DNA of 64,000 nt from Franconibacter helveticus LMG 23732 (GTDB taxonomy: Bacteria; Pseudomonadota; Gammaproteobacteria; Enterobacterales; Enterobacteriaceae): positions 19,818-83,817 of the forward strand of contig NZ_AWFX01000046.1 of assembly GCF_000463115.2 (NCBI RefSeq). The letters are read 5' to 3'. The notes beneath the pieces are model-generated. The model had not been told where the DNA came from, ran no database searches, and saw only the letters and a list, made by a program, of their open reading frames with translations. Positions 28,960 to 38,488 of the stretch are shown here, piece by piece. The position numbers were made by a program, and so were the translations under genes. The first letter of the stretch is position 1. The number at the start of each line of letters is the position of its first letter.

Positions 28960-29754
28960 TTACAGCGCGTCGACGCCTGCGACAGCCGCTTCCCGCTGCC
29001 ATTGCAGCATCACTTCATAATCCTCGCGGCTAACCGGGCTGAAGCCCTGGATCAGCGCGGCGGCGCAGGTGGCGCGCAGGCCGGGTTCGCTGACAAGCTG
29101 CTGTAGCGCGCTGCGTAACGCTAAAAGCGTATCGGGAGCGGTCCGGCGCGAGGTAATCAGCGGCAGGCCCGGCGCAAGCGGCGTTTCTTCAATCAGCGTT
29201 AGCCCGGCCAGCAACGCCGGCTGGTGGCGTTGAAGCAGGGCGAAAGTAACGCAGTCAACCGCCGTAATGTCCGCGCTTTTTTGTTGCAGCGCCAGCAGCG
29301 AGGCTTTATGGCCGCCGCTGAATGTTACGTCGCGGAAAAAACGCGACGGCGAGCCAAGCTGCGCAACCATTTTACGTAGCGCGTTATAGCCGGAATGGGA
29401 ATCGACGGCGTTACAGACTGCGGTTCTTTCCTGAAAATCCGCCAGCGTTTTGCCTTTATCTTCCGCCCGCGCCACTAAAAAACTGCGATAAAACGGCCCC
29501 TTGCAGCCGGGAGCGGAATAATGAAAACAGCCTACCGTCTGAACGTCGGGCAACTGCGTAGTAAGAGGATAGCCGCAGGTCTGGCTCAGGAGCAGAGCAT
29601 CGTCCTGCCAGTGCTCAAACAGATGGGACGGGCGAGTAAACGTTATCTCCTGCGTTATGCCTTGCTCTTTCAGTAACGGGCGCAGCGCCGCCCACAGCGC
29701 ATCGGTAGCAGGCGGATAAACGTCATACATCGGCAGTGCCACACAGTTACTCAT
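28960..29754 (-). CDS. PhnD-like substrate-binding protein without a signal peptide
   Basis: The 264-residue protein resembles the phosphate/phosphonate binding-protein (PhnD/SsuA) fold: an N-terminal MYDVYPPATDALWAALRP, LSQTCGYPLTT near residue 57, the GPFYRSFLVARAEDKGKTLADFQERTAVCNAVDSHSGYNALR stretch near 85-127, and a GGHKASLLALQQKSADITAVDCVTFALL hinge segment. It begins MSNCVALPMYDVYPP with no signal peptide or lipobox, so it should be cytoplasmic, unlike ABC-transporter binding proteins. No permease or ATPase is nearby. It overlaps the upstream desaturase gene by 8 bases (ATGAGTAA), so the two are coupled. The ligand and role are unknown. Confidence 0.75.
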   Translation of the reverse strand: MSNCVALPMYDVYPPATDALWAALRPLLKEQGITQEITFTRPSHLFEHWQDDALLLSQTCGYPLTTQLPDVQTVGCFHYSAPGCKGPFYRSFLVARAEDKGKTLADFQERTAVCNAVDSHSGYNALRKMVAQLGSPSRFFRDVTFSGGHKASLLALQQKSADITAVDCVTFALLQRHQPALLAGLTLIEETPLAPGLPLITSRRTAPDTLLALRSALQQLVSEPGLRATCAAALIQGFSPVSREDYEVMLQWQREAAVAGVDAL

Positions 29755-30730
29755 TGTTTACTGAACCCTTTTCAGCCGCAAAAGTAGCGGGATGCGCCGT
29801 GACATCCGCCGCAGTAAACAGATAACGGCGCAGCCATTCACGGTAGCCTTGCACCACAAAGCCGTGGTTGCGTTGCTGATACTCTTTTCGCCAGAGCAAA
29901 TAAACCGTGCGCAGCCCGTACCAGGGCAGACCAGGCAGATCGTGATGTACTGAATGATAGTTCAGATTTAAAAACAGCAGCCGCCAGGGCCATGCGGCCT
30001 CGTTGATGACGGAACGGGCCTGCGGCTCTTCAGCGGCGCGGTGTTCCAGAAAAGAGCGGACTTTAGTGATGCCCAGCGCCGGATAACTGACAGCCAGCAG
30101 AAACCAGACGACCGAAAAATCACATGCCTTAAGCCAGGCGACGAGCAGGGCGAGGAGAGCGCCGTGGGTCAGCCACATCGCTATCTTGCTTTTCTCCCGC
30201 TGGCGAAAAGCCCGCCCGATACCTGCCAGCACGCCGGCAATATCAAGAAGCGGCGCCAGCAACAGCCTGCCTGCAAAAGTATTGCGCAGTGCGATGATTC
30301 GCTGTTGCCATCGGGGGAAACGCTGCCAGCGCGCGGCGGAGAAATAGTAAGTTTCCGGGTCTTCATCCGGCAGGGTGAGCGGGTGGTGGCGATGGTGCGC
30401 CAGGTGTGAATCCCGATAAAGCCCATAGGGATACCAGACCGCCAGCGGCAGCATGCCAAACAGCTGGTTAAGCCAGGGATAGCGCGTCGGATGCCCATGA
30501 ATCAGCTCATGCTGCAACGACATATACCAGGCGGTAAAAAAGATAAGCAGCAGGGTGGCGGGCAGCAGGCCGAGGGTTCGCCAGTAAGCCAGCGTCCCGA
30601 ACCAGCCGCTATAAACGGCGATAATCAGAAGCCAGGTCGGCAGTTCGCTGCGCCACAGCCACGAGCGGGCAAGCTGGCGAATCGCTTCGCGTTGCTGGTC
30701 ATGCAAATAAACGGCGGTTTTTTCGCTCAT
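29747..30730 (-). CDS. Membrane fatty acid desaturase family protein
   Basis: This is a membrane di-iron enzyme of the fatty acid desaturase/hydroxylase superfamily. The three histidine boxes are complete: HELIHGH near residue 74, HLAHHRHH near 110 and HSVHHDLP near 262, between hydrophobic segments. The ATG at 30730 gives 327 residues (MSEKTAVYLHDQ); a TTG at 30748 would add six residues but has no ribosome site, while the GGAG before ATG is closely spaced. E. coli K-12 has no such enzyme and makes unsaturated fatty acids by FabA/FabB, so the substrate is open. It is the first gene of a two-gene operon with the PhnD-like protein. Confidence 0.85.
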   Translation of the reverse strand: MSEKTAVYLHDQQREAIRQLARSWLWRSELPTWLLIIAVYSGWFGTLAYWRTLGLLPATLLLIFFTAWYMSLQHELIHGHPTRYPWLNQLFGMLPLAVWYPYGLYRDSHLAHHRHHPLTLPDEDPETYYFSAARWQRFPRWQQRIIALRNTFAGRLLLAPLLDIAGVLAGIGRAFRQREKSKIAMWLTHGALLALLVAWLKACDFSVVWFLLAVSYPALGITKVRSFLEHRAAEEPQARSVINEAAWPWRLLFLNLNYHSVHHDLPGLPWYGLRTVYLLWRKEYQQRNHGFVVQGYREWLRRYLFTAADVTAHPATFAAEKGSVNNE

Positions 30731-30835
30731 GCTCCGGGCTCTGCGCAATCAGAAGATAAAGGCAGAAGATGCGAGAGCGCGTCTGAAATAACAAAGAATT
30801 AAAACAGGTTAGCTTTGCAAAAAAACGGTAATAAA

Positions 30836-30863
30836 GCGCCCGGCTGTTAGCGTAGCCGGGCGC
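30836..30863 (-). terminator. Terminator of yigI-rarD
   Basis: On the minus strand GCGCCCGGCT / AGCCGGGCGC forms a 10-bp stem just after the rarD stop, followed by TTTATTACCGTTTTTTT. Confidence 0.85.
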
Positions 30864-30869
30864 GGAGGA

Positions 30870-31763
30870 TCAGACTTTGCGTGTGCGCCGCTGGGTATAA
30901 ACCGCATCCATAATAAAGATAGCCAGCGCCAGCCAGATAAAGCCGAAGGTGACCATTTTATCCGGCCCCGGCACTTCGCCGTAGAACAGCACCGCCAGCA
31001 GGAACATCAGCGTTGGGCCGATATACTGGAAAAAGCCCAGCGTTGAGAGCCGCAGACGGGTGGCGGCGGCAGTAAAGCAAAGCAGGGGGATGGTAGTCAC
31101 GATACCCGCGGCCATAAGCAGCAGATTGAGCGTCCAGGGGTTATTGCCCATATGGCTGGTGGCGCTGTCGGCGAAGCCGAAAAGATAGATAGCGGCAACC
31201 GGCAGCAGCCACAGTGTTTCCATCAGCATGCCGGTCTGCGCATCGACAGCGATTTTCTTACGCACAAGGCCATAAAAGGCGAAGCTGAAAGCCAGACCGA
31301 GCGCGATGACAGGCAGCGAGCCGAACGTCCAGAGCTGCACCAGCACGCCGCACGCCGCCAGCAGTACGGCCAGCCACTGCATGCGGCGAAAACGCTCGCC
31401 CAGAAACACCATGCCCAGCAGAATATTCACCAGCGGATTAATAAAATAGCCGAGACTCGCTTCCAGCAGGTGATGGTTATTCACCGACCAGATAAACAAT
31501 AGCCAGTTGCCGCCTACCAGCACGGCGCTGAGCGCCAGCGCAAACACCTTTTTCGGCGTGCTGAAAAGCTTTTTGACGTTGCTCCACTGACGGCTGACGG
31601 AAATCAGCGCCACCATAAAAAAGAAAGACCAGATCACGCGGTGAGTCAGGATTTCATCCGCAGGAACGTAATAGATAAGCTTGAAATAAGCGGGCGCGAT
31701 GCCCCAGATAAAATAAGCAGCCAGCGCGAAAAGCACACCCTGCCGCGTTTGTTTAGCATCCAT
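30870..31763 (-). CDS. rarD: EamA/RarD family inner-membrane transporter RarD
   Basis: The 297-residue protein has ten membrane segments arranged as two EamA halves. It starts MDAKQTRQGVLFALAAYFIWGIAPAYFKL, the conserved RarD N-terminus. RarD is named from a chloramphenicol-sensitivity phenotype in Pseudomonas; its transport substrate is not known. It follows yigI by 48 bases on the same strand. Confidence 0.93.
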   Translation of the reverse strand: MDAKQTRQGVLFALAAYFIWGIAPAYFKLIYYVPADEILTHRVIWSFFFMVALISVSRQWSNVKKLFSTPKKVFALALSAVLVGGNWLLFIWSVNNHHLLEASLGYFINPLVNILLGMVFLGERFRRMQWLAVLLAACGVLVQLWTFGSLPVIALGLAFSFAFYGLVRKKIAVDAQTGMLMETLWLLPVAAIYLFGFADSATSHMGNNPWTLNLLLMAAGIVTTIPLLCFTAAATRLRLSTLGFFQYIGPTLMFLLAVLFYGEVPGPDKMVTFGFIWLALAIFIMDAVYTQRRTRKV

Positions 31764-31811
31764 CAGAAAAGCTCTTTGCAGTAAAGTGCGCGCAGTTTAT
31801 CAGTATCGCTC

Positions 31812-32282
31812 TCAGCCCACCATGTAAGTGGCGGTAGCGCTGGCGATATAAACTTGTTCTTCGTTGTGCAGTTCAACGCGCGCCACAGCGACCTTATTGC
31901 CCGCACGCAGCAGGCTGCTGGTCGCGGTGAAGCGCTGGCCGCGTCCGGGGCGCAGGTAATCCACCCGCAGGTCGATAGTGCCCATGCGTGAAAGACGCTG
32001 GCGCAACTCTTCTTCGCTAATGGCGTCATGGCGCGTCAGCGTACTGCCCACGCAAACCAGCCCTGCCGCCACGTCCAGCGCCGAGGCGATAACGCCGCCG
32101 TGAAGTATGCTCTGTGCCCAGTTGCCGACCATCATCGGCTGGTTATTAAAGGAAAGCTGGGCGAACGCTTTTTCGTAGCGCTCCAGCTCAAGTCCCAGCG
32201 CACGGTTAAAAGGCATATGATAAACAAAGATTTCGCCGACAAGCTGAAGTGCAGCCTCAGGCGTCAGCAGTGTGGTGGACAT
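31812..32282 (-). CDS. yigI: Hotdog-fold acyl-CoA thioesterase YigI
   Basis: The 156-residue protein has the PaaI-type hotdog layout: a central helix with [23 protein letters not shown] near residues 54-76, then the strand region [34 protein letters not shown]. coli YigI has been assigned as a medium/long-chain acyl-CoA thioesterase. It is divergent from pldA, with 167 bases between them. Confidence 0.92.
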   Translation of the reverse strand: MSTTLLTPEAALQLVGEIFVYHMPFNRALGLELERYEKAFAQLSFNNQPMMVGNWAQSILHGGVIASALDVAAGLVCVGSTLTRHDAISEEELRQRLSRMGTIDLRVDYLRPGRGQRFTATSSLLRAGNKVAVARVELHNEEQVYIASATATYMVG

Positions 32283-32449
32283 GGCTCGTTCCTCGATCCA
32301 TCAATAAAAAGTTATTTGAATGTAGATATTATGCTTCGTAATTGTTGCGTTCAACTTTAAGACAGAGGGACTTCCGGTAGAAAAATAAACCGCTAGAATG
32401 TCAGCGGCAGAATAATTCATAACGACGATAGTTCAGGAGAGCATGGCCC

Positions 32450-33319
32450 ATGCGCAAGTCTCTGGGTTTGTTGGCGGCAGCCAGTCTGTTGCCCTGCACA
32501 GCATTTAGCCAGGAAGCCACAATTAAAGAAGTTCATGATGCCCCCGCCGTGCGCGGCAGCATCATTGCCAATATGCTCCAGGAGCATGACAACCCTTTCA
32601 CGCTTTACCCTTACGAGAGCAACTATCTGCTCTATACGGTAACGGATGACCTGAATAAAGAAGCTATTCAGTCCTATAACTGGTCTGATAACGCGCGCAA
32701 GGATGAGGTGAAATTCCAGATCAGCCTCGCCTTCCCGCTGTGGCGCGGCATTGTGGGCGATAACTCGGTGCTGGGCGCCTCTTATACCCAGCGTTCATGG
32801 TGGCAGCTTTCCAACAGCGGCGAATCTTCGCCGTTTCGCGAAACCAACTATGAGCCGCAGTTGTTCCTTGGCTTCGCCACCGATTACTCGCTCGGGGGCT
32901 GGACGCTGCGCGATGTGGAGTTTGGCTATAACCATAACTCCAACGGGCGCTCCGACCCGACCTCCGGTAGCTGGAACCGCGCTTATGCTCGTCTGATGGC
33001 GCAAAACAGCAACTGGCTGGTGGAAGTGAAGCCCTGGTATGTGCTGGGCAACACCGACGATAACCCGGATATCACCAAATATATGGGCTACTACCAGCTT
33101 AAAGTGGGGTATCAGTGGGGCGAGGCCATCTGGAGCGTAAGGGGCCAGTACAACTGGAACACGGGTTATGGCGGCGCTGAGCTGGGCTTCAGCTATCCGG
33201 TCACAAAACATGTTCGTTTGTATACCCAGCTTTACAGCGGTTATGGCGAATCGTTAATCGATTACAACTTTAACCAGACTCGGTTTGGCTTTGGGGTTAT
33301 GCTTAACGATCTGTTCTAA
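32450..33319 (+). CDS. pldA: Outer-membrane phospholipase A PldA
   Basis: PldA (OMPLA) is an outer-membrane beta-barrel that degrades phospholipids that reach the outer leaflet; it works as a Ca2+-dependent dimer. The 289-residue precursor has a signal peptide ending near CTAFSQ. The catalytic His and Ser lie in YNHNSNGRSDPTSGSWNR near residue 161-178, and the protein ends in F after NDLF, as expected for BAM recognition. The motif reads HNSNGRS where E. coli has HDSNGRS. Confidence 0.96.
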   Translation: MRKSLGLLAAASLLPCTAFSQEATIKEVHDAPAVRGSIIANMLQEHDNPFTLYPYESNYLLYTVTDDLNKEAIQSYNWSDNARKDEVKFQISLAFPLWRGIVGDNSVLGASYTQRSWWQLSNSGESSPFRETNYEPQLFLGFATDYSLGGWTLRDVEFGYNHNSNGRSDPTSGSWNRAYARLMAQNSNWLVEVKPWYVLGNTDDNPDITKYMGYYQLKVGYQWGEAIWSVRGQYNWNTGYGGAELGFSYPVTKHVRLYTQLYSGYGESLIDYNFNQTRFGFGVMLNDLF

Positions 33320-33338
33320 AGCATTGCAGTTTCCGACG

Positions 33339-33370
33339 CAGGCGCTGAAAATAGCGCCTGTTTTATTTTC
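33339..33370 (+). terminator. Terminator after pldA
   Basis: CAGGCGCT / AGCGCCTG with a GAAAAT loop is followed by TTTTATTTTC, 19 bases after the pldA stop and 18 bases before recQ. Confidence 0.85.
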
Positions 33371-33387
33371 AGGTATACGGGGTAAGC

Positions 33388-35214
33388 GTGGCGCAGGCGG
33401 AAGTTATGAATCAGGAATCGCTGGCTCGGCAGGTTTTGCAGGAAACCTTCGGCTACCAGCAGTTTCGCCCGGGCCAGGAAACCATCATCAATACGGTGCT
33501 GGAAGGCCGCGATTGTCTGGTGGTCATGCCTACTGGCGGCGGCAAATCGCTGTGCTATCAAATTCCCGCGCTGGTGAAAGAGGGGCTGACGGTCGTCGTC
33601 TCGCCGCTTATTTCCCTGATGAAAGATCAGGTCGACCAGCTACTCGCCAACGGCGTGGCGGCGGCTTGCCTTAATTCCACCCAGAGCCGCGACCAGCAGC
33701 TTGAGGTGATTGCAGGTTGCCGCACCGGCCAGGTGCGCCTGCTTTATATCGCACCGGAACGGTTGATGATGGACAACTTCATCGACCAGCTAAGCCGCTG
33801 GCCGCTCTCCATGATTGCGGTGGATGAAGCGCACTGTATTTCCCAGTGGGGCCACGATTTCCGCCCCGAATACGCGCTGCTCGGCCAGTTGCGCCAGCAT
33901 TTGCCCCAGGTGCCGTTTATCGCGCTTACGGCGACCGCCGATGACACCACGCGTCTGGATATTGTGCGTTTGCTCGGCCTTCAGGACCCGCTGATCCAAA
34001 TCAGCAGCTTCGACCGCCCGAATATTCGCTACATGCTGATGGAGAAATTCAAACCGCTCGATCAGCTGATGCGCTATGTGCAGGAGCAACGCGGCAAATC
34101 GGGCATTATTTACTGCAACAGCCGGGCGAAGGTAGAAGACACCGCTGCGCGGCTGCAAAGCAAAGGCATCAGCGCAGGCGCGTACCACGCCGGGCTGGAG
34201 CCGCAGGTTCGCGCCGAAGTGCAGGAAAAATTTCAGCGCGACGACCTGCAAATCGTGGTGGCGACAGTGGCGTTCGGCATGGGCATCAACAAGCCCAACG
34301 TACGCTTTGTGGTGCACTTCGACATTCCACGCAATATTGAATCTTATTATCAGGAAACCGGCCGCGCCGGACGCGACGGCCTGCCTGCCGAAGCGATGCT
34401 ATTCTATGACCCGGCGGATATGGCCTGGCTGCGCAAATGCCTTGAAGAAAAGCAGCCGGGACAGTTGCAGGATATCGAGCGCCACAAGCTCAACGCCATG
34501 GGCGCGTTCGCCGAAGCGCAAACCTGCCGCCGCCTGGTGCTGCTTAACTACTTTGGCGAAGGCCGCCAGCAGCCCTGCGGCAACTGCGATATCTGCCTGG
34601 ATCCGCCGCGCCGCTACGATGGCCTGCTCGACGCGCAAAAGGCGCTTTCGACCATTGCCCGCGTGAACCAGCGCTTTGGCATGGGGTATGTGGTTGAAGT
34701 GCTGCGTGGGGCGAACAATCAGCGCATCCGCGAGCTTGGGCATGACAAACTAAAAGTTTACGGCATCGGGCGCGACCAGAGCCATGAGCACTGGGTCAGC
34801 GTGATCCGCCAGCTCATTCATCTTGGCGTGGTAACGCAAAATATCGCGGCCCACTCCGCGCTTCAGCTCACCGAAGCGGCGCGCCCCTTCCTGCGCGGCG
34901 AGGCGCCCCTGATGCTGGCGGTGCCGCGCGTCGCGGCGCTTAAACCACGCGTGGCGCAGAAATCTTACGGCGGCAATTATGACCGTAAGCTCTTCGCCAG
35001 GCTGCGTAAGCTGCGCAAAGCCATTGCCGACGAAGAAAATATTCCGCCTTACGTGGTCTTCAACGATGCGACGCTAATCGAAATGGCGGAGCAAATGCCG
35101 TTAAGCCCGGGCGAAATGCTGGGCATCAACGGCGTGGGCACACGCAAGCTGGAACGCTTTGGCCGTGAATTTATGGCGCTTATCCGCAGCCACGTTGACG
35201 GCGACGATGAGTAA
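33388..35214 (+). CDS. recQ: ATP-dependent DNA helicase RecQ
   Basis: RecQ is a 3'-5' helicase of the RecF recombination pathway. The 608-residue protein has the helicase core (Walker A MPTGGGKSLCYQ near 47-58, DEAHCISQWGHDFRP near 145, TATADDTTR, and QETGRAGRDG near 323), then the RecQ-Ct zinc-binding region with C-X16-C-X2-C-X2-C ending PCGNCDICL near 397-405, a winged helix, and the C-terminal HRDC domain. GTG with GGGGTAA upstream is the start, as the conserved N-terminus MAQAEV shows. Confidence 0.97.
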   Translation: MAQAEVMNQESLARQVLQETFGYQQFRPGQETIINTVLEGRDCLVVMPTGGGKSLCYQIPALVKEGLTVVVSPLISLMKDQVDQLLANGVAAACLNSTQSRDQQLEVIAGCRTGQVRLLYIAPERLMMDNFIDQLSRWPLSMIAVDEAHCISQWGHDFRPEYALLGQLRQHLPQVPFIALTATADDTTRLDIVRLLGLQDPLIQISSFDRPNIRYMLMEKFKPLDQLMRYVQEQRGKSGIIYCNSRAKVEDTAARLQSKGISAGAYHAGLEPQVRAEVQEKFQRDDLQIVVATVAFGMGINKPNVRFVVHFDIPRNIESYYQETGRAGRDGLPAEAMLFYDPADMAWLRKCLEEKQPGQLQDIERHKLNAMGAFAEAQTCRRLVLLNYFGEGRQQPCGNCDICLDPPRRYDGLLDAQKALSTIARVNQRFGMGYVVEVLRGANNQRIRELGHDKLKVYGIGRDQSHEHWVSVIRQLIHLGVVTQNIAAHSALQLTEAARPFLRGEAPLMLAVPRVAALKPRVAQKSYGGNYDRKLFARLRKLRKAIADEENIPPYVVFNDATLIEMAEQMPLSPGEMLGINGVGTRKLERFGREFMALIRSHVDGDDE

Positions 35215-35285
35215 TCGTCAATAGCCACGCCTGGCCGAACGTGGCAGGATATTTCTTCTGCACTTTTTCTCGCGAGTAACTTCTT

Positions 35286-35906
35286 ATGCTGATGCTTTTT
35301 CTGACCGTGGCGCTGGTTCATCTGGTGGCGCTGATGAGCCCCGGCCCCGACTTCTTCTTTGTTTCGCAAACGGCGGTTAGCCGCTCCCGTAAAGAAGCGA
35401 TGATGGGCGTACTCGGCATTACTTTTGGTGTGATGATCTGGGCGGGCGTGGCGCTGCTTGGCCTGCATTTGATCCTGGAAAAAATGGCCTGGCTGCATAC
35501 CGCCATTATGGTCGGCGGCGGGCTTTACCTTTGCTGGATGGGCTACCAGATGTTGCGCGGCGCGCTGAAAAAGGGCGCGCCCTCAACCGAAGCGCCCGCG
35601 GTGGAGCTGGCGCACGGCGGACGCAGCTTTATCAAAGGCTTACTGACCAATCTGGCGAACCCCAAAGCGATTATTTATTTCGGCAGCGTCTTTTCGCTGT
35701 TTGTCGGCGACAACGTCGGTTCGCACGAGCGAATGGGCATTTTTGTCCTGATTGCGCTGGAAACCTTCGCCTGGTTTGCCATCGTGGCGAGCCTCTTCGC
35801 ACTGCCAGCCATGCGCCGCGGTTACCAGAAACTGGCGAAATGGATCGACGGCATGGCCGGCGCGCTTTTCGCCGGCTTCGGCATCCACCTGATTATCTCC
35901 CGCTAA
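35286..35906 (+). CDS. rhtC: Threonine exporter RhtC
   Basis: RhtC belongs to the LysE/RhtB family of amino acid exporters, with six hydrophobic segments in 206 residues. The signature SPGPDFFFVSQTAVSRSRKEAMMGVLGI lies at residues 18-45, and NLANPKAIIYFGS near 117-129. It is convergent with rhtB, and the two stop codons are adjacent with no terminator between them. Confidence 0.95.
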   Translation: MLMLFLTVALVHLVALMSPGPDFFFVSQTAVSRSRKEAMMGVLGITFGVMIWAGVALLGLHLILEKMAWLHTAIMVGGGLYLCWMGYQMLRGALKKGAPSTEAPAVELAHGGRSFIKGLLTNLANPKAIIYFGSVFSLFVGDNVGSHERMGIFVLIALETFAWFAIVASLFALPAMRRGYQKLAKWIDGMAGALFAGFGIHLIISR

Positions 35907-36527
35907 TTACGCCTGGCGCGCGGCGGCAAGCAGCGCGCCCACCAGCATAAACAGCGAGCCGAACAGTCGATTAAGGGCCTTCATCTGGCGAGGGCCTTTG
36001 ATCCACAGCGCAATACGGGTCGCGAGCGTCGCATAGCCAATCATTACCACGATATCCACCACCACGGTGGTTACGCCGAGGATAATGTACTGTACCGCCT
36101 GCGGCTGATGCGGGGCGATAAATTGCGGAAACAGCGCCGCGAGAAAAACAATGCTCTTGGGATTGGTAAGGTTTACGAAAACCGCGCGCTTAAACAGGCG
36201 GCGACGCGGCTGGCTTTGCGCTACGGCGTTCAAATCAATCGCCCCGGCGGCGCGCCACTGCTGAATGCCAAGCCAGATAAGATAAGCCGCGCCCGCCCAT
36301 TTCAACACTTCAAAAGCCAGCAGCGAGCGGGAAAAGAGCGCGCCTAAGCCCACGCCCACCAACACAATGTGAATGGCAAGCCCAAGCTGCAAGCCGGTAA
36401 TGGACGCCGCCGCGCCGCGATAACCGTGGCTGATGGCGGTGCTCATGGTGTTAATTGCCCCGGAGCCTGGCGAGAGGCTTAGGATGAGCGTGGTAAGAAG
36501 ATAGGTAAACCACCATTCAAAGGTCAT
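35907..36527 (-). CDS. rhtB: Homoserine/homoserine lactone exporter RhtB
   Basis: This second LysE/RhtB family exporter has 206 residues and six hydrophobic segments. The signature [27 protein letters not shown] lies near residues 17-43, and [18 protein letters not shown] near 116-133. E. coli RhtB exports homoserine and homoserine lactone and raises resistance to them. It is divergent from pldB. Confidence 0.95.
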   Translation of the reverse strand: MTFEWWFTYLLTTLILSLSPGSGAINTMSTAISHGYRGAAASITGLQLGLAIHIVLVGVGLGALFSRSLLAFEVLKWAGAAYLIWLGIQQWRAAGAIDLNAVAQSQPRRRLFKRAVFVNLTNPKSIVFLAALFPQFIAPHQPQAVQYIILGVTTVVVDIVVMIGYATLATRIALWIKGPRQMKALNRLFGSLFMLVGALLAAARQA

Positions 36528-36636
36528 GTGAAATTCCCTGGCTGCGCACTTTTATGCCACAATACGCTAATGTAGAGGGTTGTGCTACGAGTCACAAAAG
36601 AAGCATTTTTTGGCGTTCGCACAGGGCAGGCAACCG

Positions 36637-37629
36637 ATGCATAAGCATAAAAAAGGATGGTCCAGGCGGGAAAGCGCCTTTGCAGCCTTCACCATGGGGC
36701 CGCTTACGGATTTTTGGCAGCAGCGTGAAGAAGACGAATTTTCAGGCGTAGACGACGTGCCGGTGCGCTTCGTGCGGTTTTGCGCTCCTGGCAACGACCG
36801 GGTCATCGTCGTCTGCCCGGGACGCATCGAGAGCTACGTAAAGTACGCTGAACTGGCTTACGATCTCTTCCACTGCGGATTCGATGTGCTCATCATCGAC
36901 CATCGTGGGCAGGGGCGATCCGGCCGGTTGCTGGAAGATACGCACCGCGGGCATGTGGTGAATTTCAGCGATTATGTCGACGATCTTGAGCGGTTCTGGC
37001 AACAGGAAGTGGCAAGCGGCCCCTGGCGCAAGCGTTATGTGCTGGCCCACTCTATGGGCGGCGCTATCACCACGCTGTTTTTGCAGCGCCAGCCGCAGGC
37101 TTTTGACGCCGTGGCGCTCTGCGCGCCGATGTTCGGCATTACCATTCGCCTGCCGGACTGGATGCTTCGCTCGATTCTGGACTGGGCCGAAGGCTATCCG
37201 AATCTGCGCGACGGTTATGCTATCGGCACCGGACGCTGGCGCGCGTTGCCCTTTAGCCTTAACGTGCTAACGCATAGCCCGGCGCGTTATCGCCGCAACT
37301 TACGTTTTTATGCTGACGACCCGGATTTGCGGGTCGGCGGGCCAACCTATCACTGGGTGCGGGAAGGCATCCTTGCAGGAGAACAGGTGCTGGCAGGGGC
37401 CACTGCCGTCACTACGCCGCTATTGTTACTCCAGGCGGAAGCGGAAAGGGTGGTGGATAACCGCTCTCACGATCGCTTCTGCGAACTTCGCGCTGCGGCG
37501 GGCCATCCCTGTTGGGGGGATAAACCTTACGTCATAAAAGGCGCGTACCATGAGATCCTGTTTGAAAAGGACAGCATGCGTGCCGAAGCCCTGACTGCCA
37601 TCGTTGATTTTTTCGATGCGCATAACTGA
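36637..37629 (+). CDS. pldB: Lysophospholipase L2 PldB
   Basis: PldB is an inner-membrane-associated monoacylglycerol-type lipase of the alpha/beta-hydrolase fold. The catalytic serine is in AHSMGGA near residue 140, with DHRGQGRSGR near 88-97 and the histidine in GAYHEILFE near 309. The ATG at 36637 gives 330 residues starting MHKHKKGWSRRESAFAAFTMGPLTDFW; a TTG at 36580 would add 19 residues unlike the family and has no spaced ribosome site. yigL follows after 49 bases. Confidence 0.92.
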   Translation: MHKHKKGWSRRESAFAAFTMGPLTDFWQQREEDEFSGVDDVPVRFVRFCAPGNDRVIVVCPGRIESYVKYAELAYDLFHCGFDVLIIDHRGQGRSGRLLEDTHRGHVVNFSDYVDDLERFWQQEVASGPWRKRYVLAHSMGGAITTLFLQRQPQAFDAVALCAPMFGITIRLPDWMLRSILDWAEGYPNLRDGYAIGTGRWRALPFSLNVLTHSPARYRRNLRFYADDPDLRVGGPTYHWVREGILAGEQVLAGATAVTTPLLLLQAEAERVVDNRSHDRFCELRAAAGHPCWGDKPYVIKGAYHEILFEKDSMRAEALTAIVDFFDAHN

Positions 37630-37678
37630 TTACCGCGGCCAGCCTTCTTGTCGCTTTACCAGAGGTTAAATTCATCTT

Positions 37679-38479
37679 ATGTATCAGGTTGTCGCGTCTG
37701 ACTTAGACGGCACACTGCTTTCTCCGGACCATACCCTTTCTCCCTACGCCAAAGAGACGCTCAGGCTGCTGACCGCCCGCGGCATCCACTTTGTTTTTGC
37801 CACCGGGCGTCATCATGTCGATGTCGGGCAGATCCGCGACGGGCTGGAGATCAAGGCTTATATGATCACCTCTAACGGCGCGCGGGTGCATGACACCGAC
37901 GGCAACCTGGTGTTCGCCCATAACCTTGAAGCCGATATCGCTACCGATTTGTTTGGGATGATGCATAACAATCCTGACATCATCACCAACGTCTACCGCG
38001 ACGATGAGTGGTTTATCAACCGACACCGCCCGGATGAGATGAAATATTTCAAAGAGGCGGTGTTTAACTATTCACTGTTCGAACCGGGGTTGCTGGAGCC
38101 GCGCGGGGTAAGCAAGGTGTTCTTTACCTGCGACGTGCATGAAAAACTGCTGCCGCTGGAGCAGGCGATCAACGCCCGCTGGGGCGATCGCGTTAACGTC
38201 AGCTTCTCCACGTTAACCTGCCTGGAAGTGATGGCGGGCGGCGTGTCGAAAGGCCATGCCCTGGAGGCGGTGTCGAAAGCGATGGGCTACAGCCTTAAAG
38301 AGTGCATCGCGTTTGGCGATGGCATGAACGATGCAGAAATGCTCTCTATGGCAGGCAAAGGCTGCATCATGGGCAATGCACACCAGCGCCTGAAAGATCT
38401 GCTGCCGGAGCTGGAAGTTATCGGCACCAACGGCGACAACGCCGTGCCGCGTTATTTACGCAAGCTTTTCCTCGAGTAA
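37679..38479 (+). CDS. yigL: HAD-family sugar/pyridoxal phosphatase YigL
   Basis: The 266-residue Cof-type HAD phosphatase has motif I SDLDGTLLSPD at residues 7-17, motif II ITSNGAR near 61, K in GGVSKGHAL near 193, and motif IV FGDGMNDAEM near 215. E. coli YigL removes phosphate from sugar phosphates and pyridoxal phosphate. In E. coli and Salmonella the sRNA SgrS stabilises a yigL RNA cut from pldB-yigL; the same gene pair is found here. Confidence 0.94.
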   Translation: MYQVVASDLDGTLLSPDHTLSPYAKETLRLLTARGIHFVFATGRHHVDVGQIRDGLEIKAYMITSNGARVHDTDGNLVFAHNLEADIATDLFGMMHNNPDIITNVYRDDEWFINRHRPDEMKYFKEAVFNYSLFEPGLLEPRGVSKVFFTCDVHEKLLPLEQAINARWGDRVNVSFSTLTCLEVMAGGVSKGHALEAVSKAMGYSLKECIAFGDGMNDAEMLSMAGKGCIMGNAHQRLKDLLPELEVIGTNGDNAVPRYLRKLFLE

Positions 38480-38488
38480 CTCCTCCCG

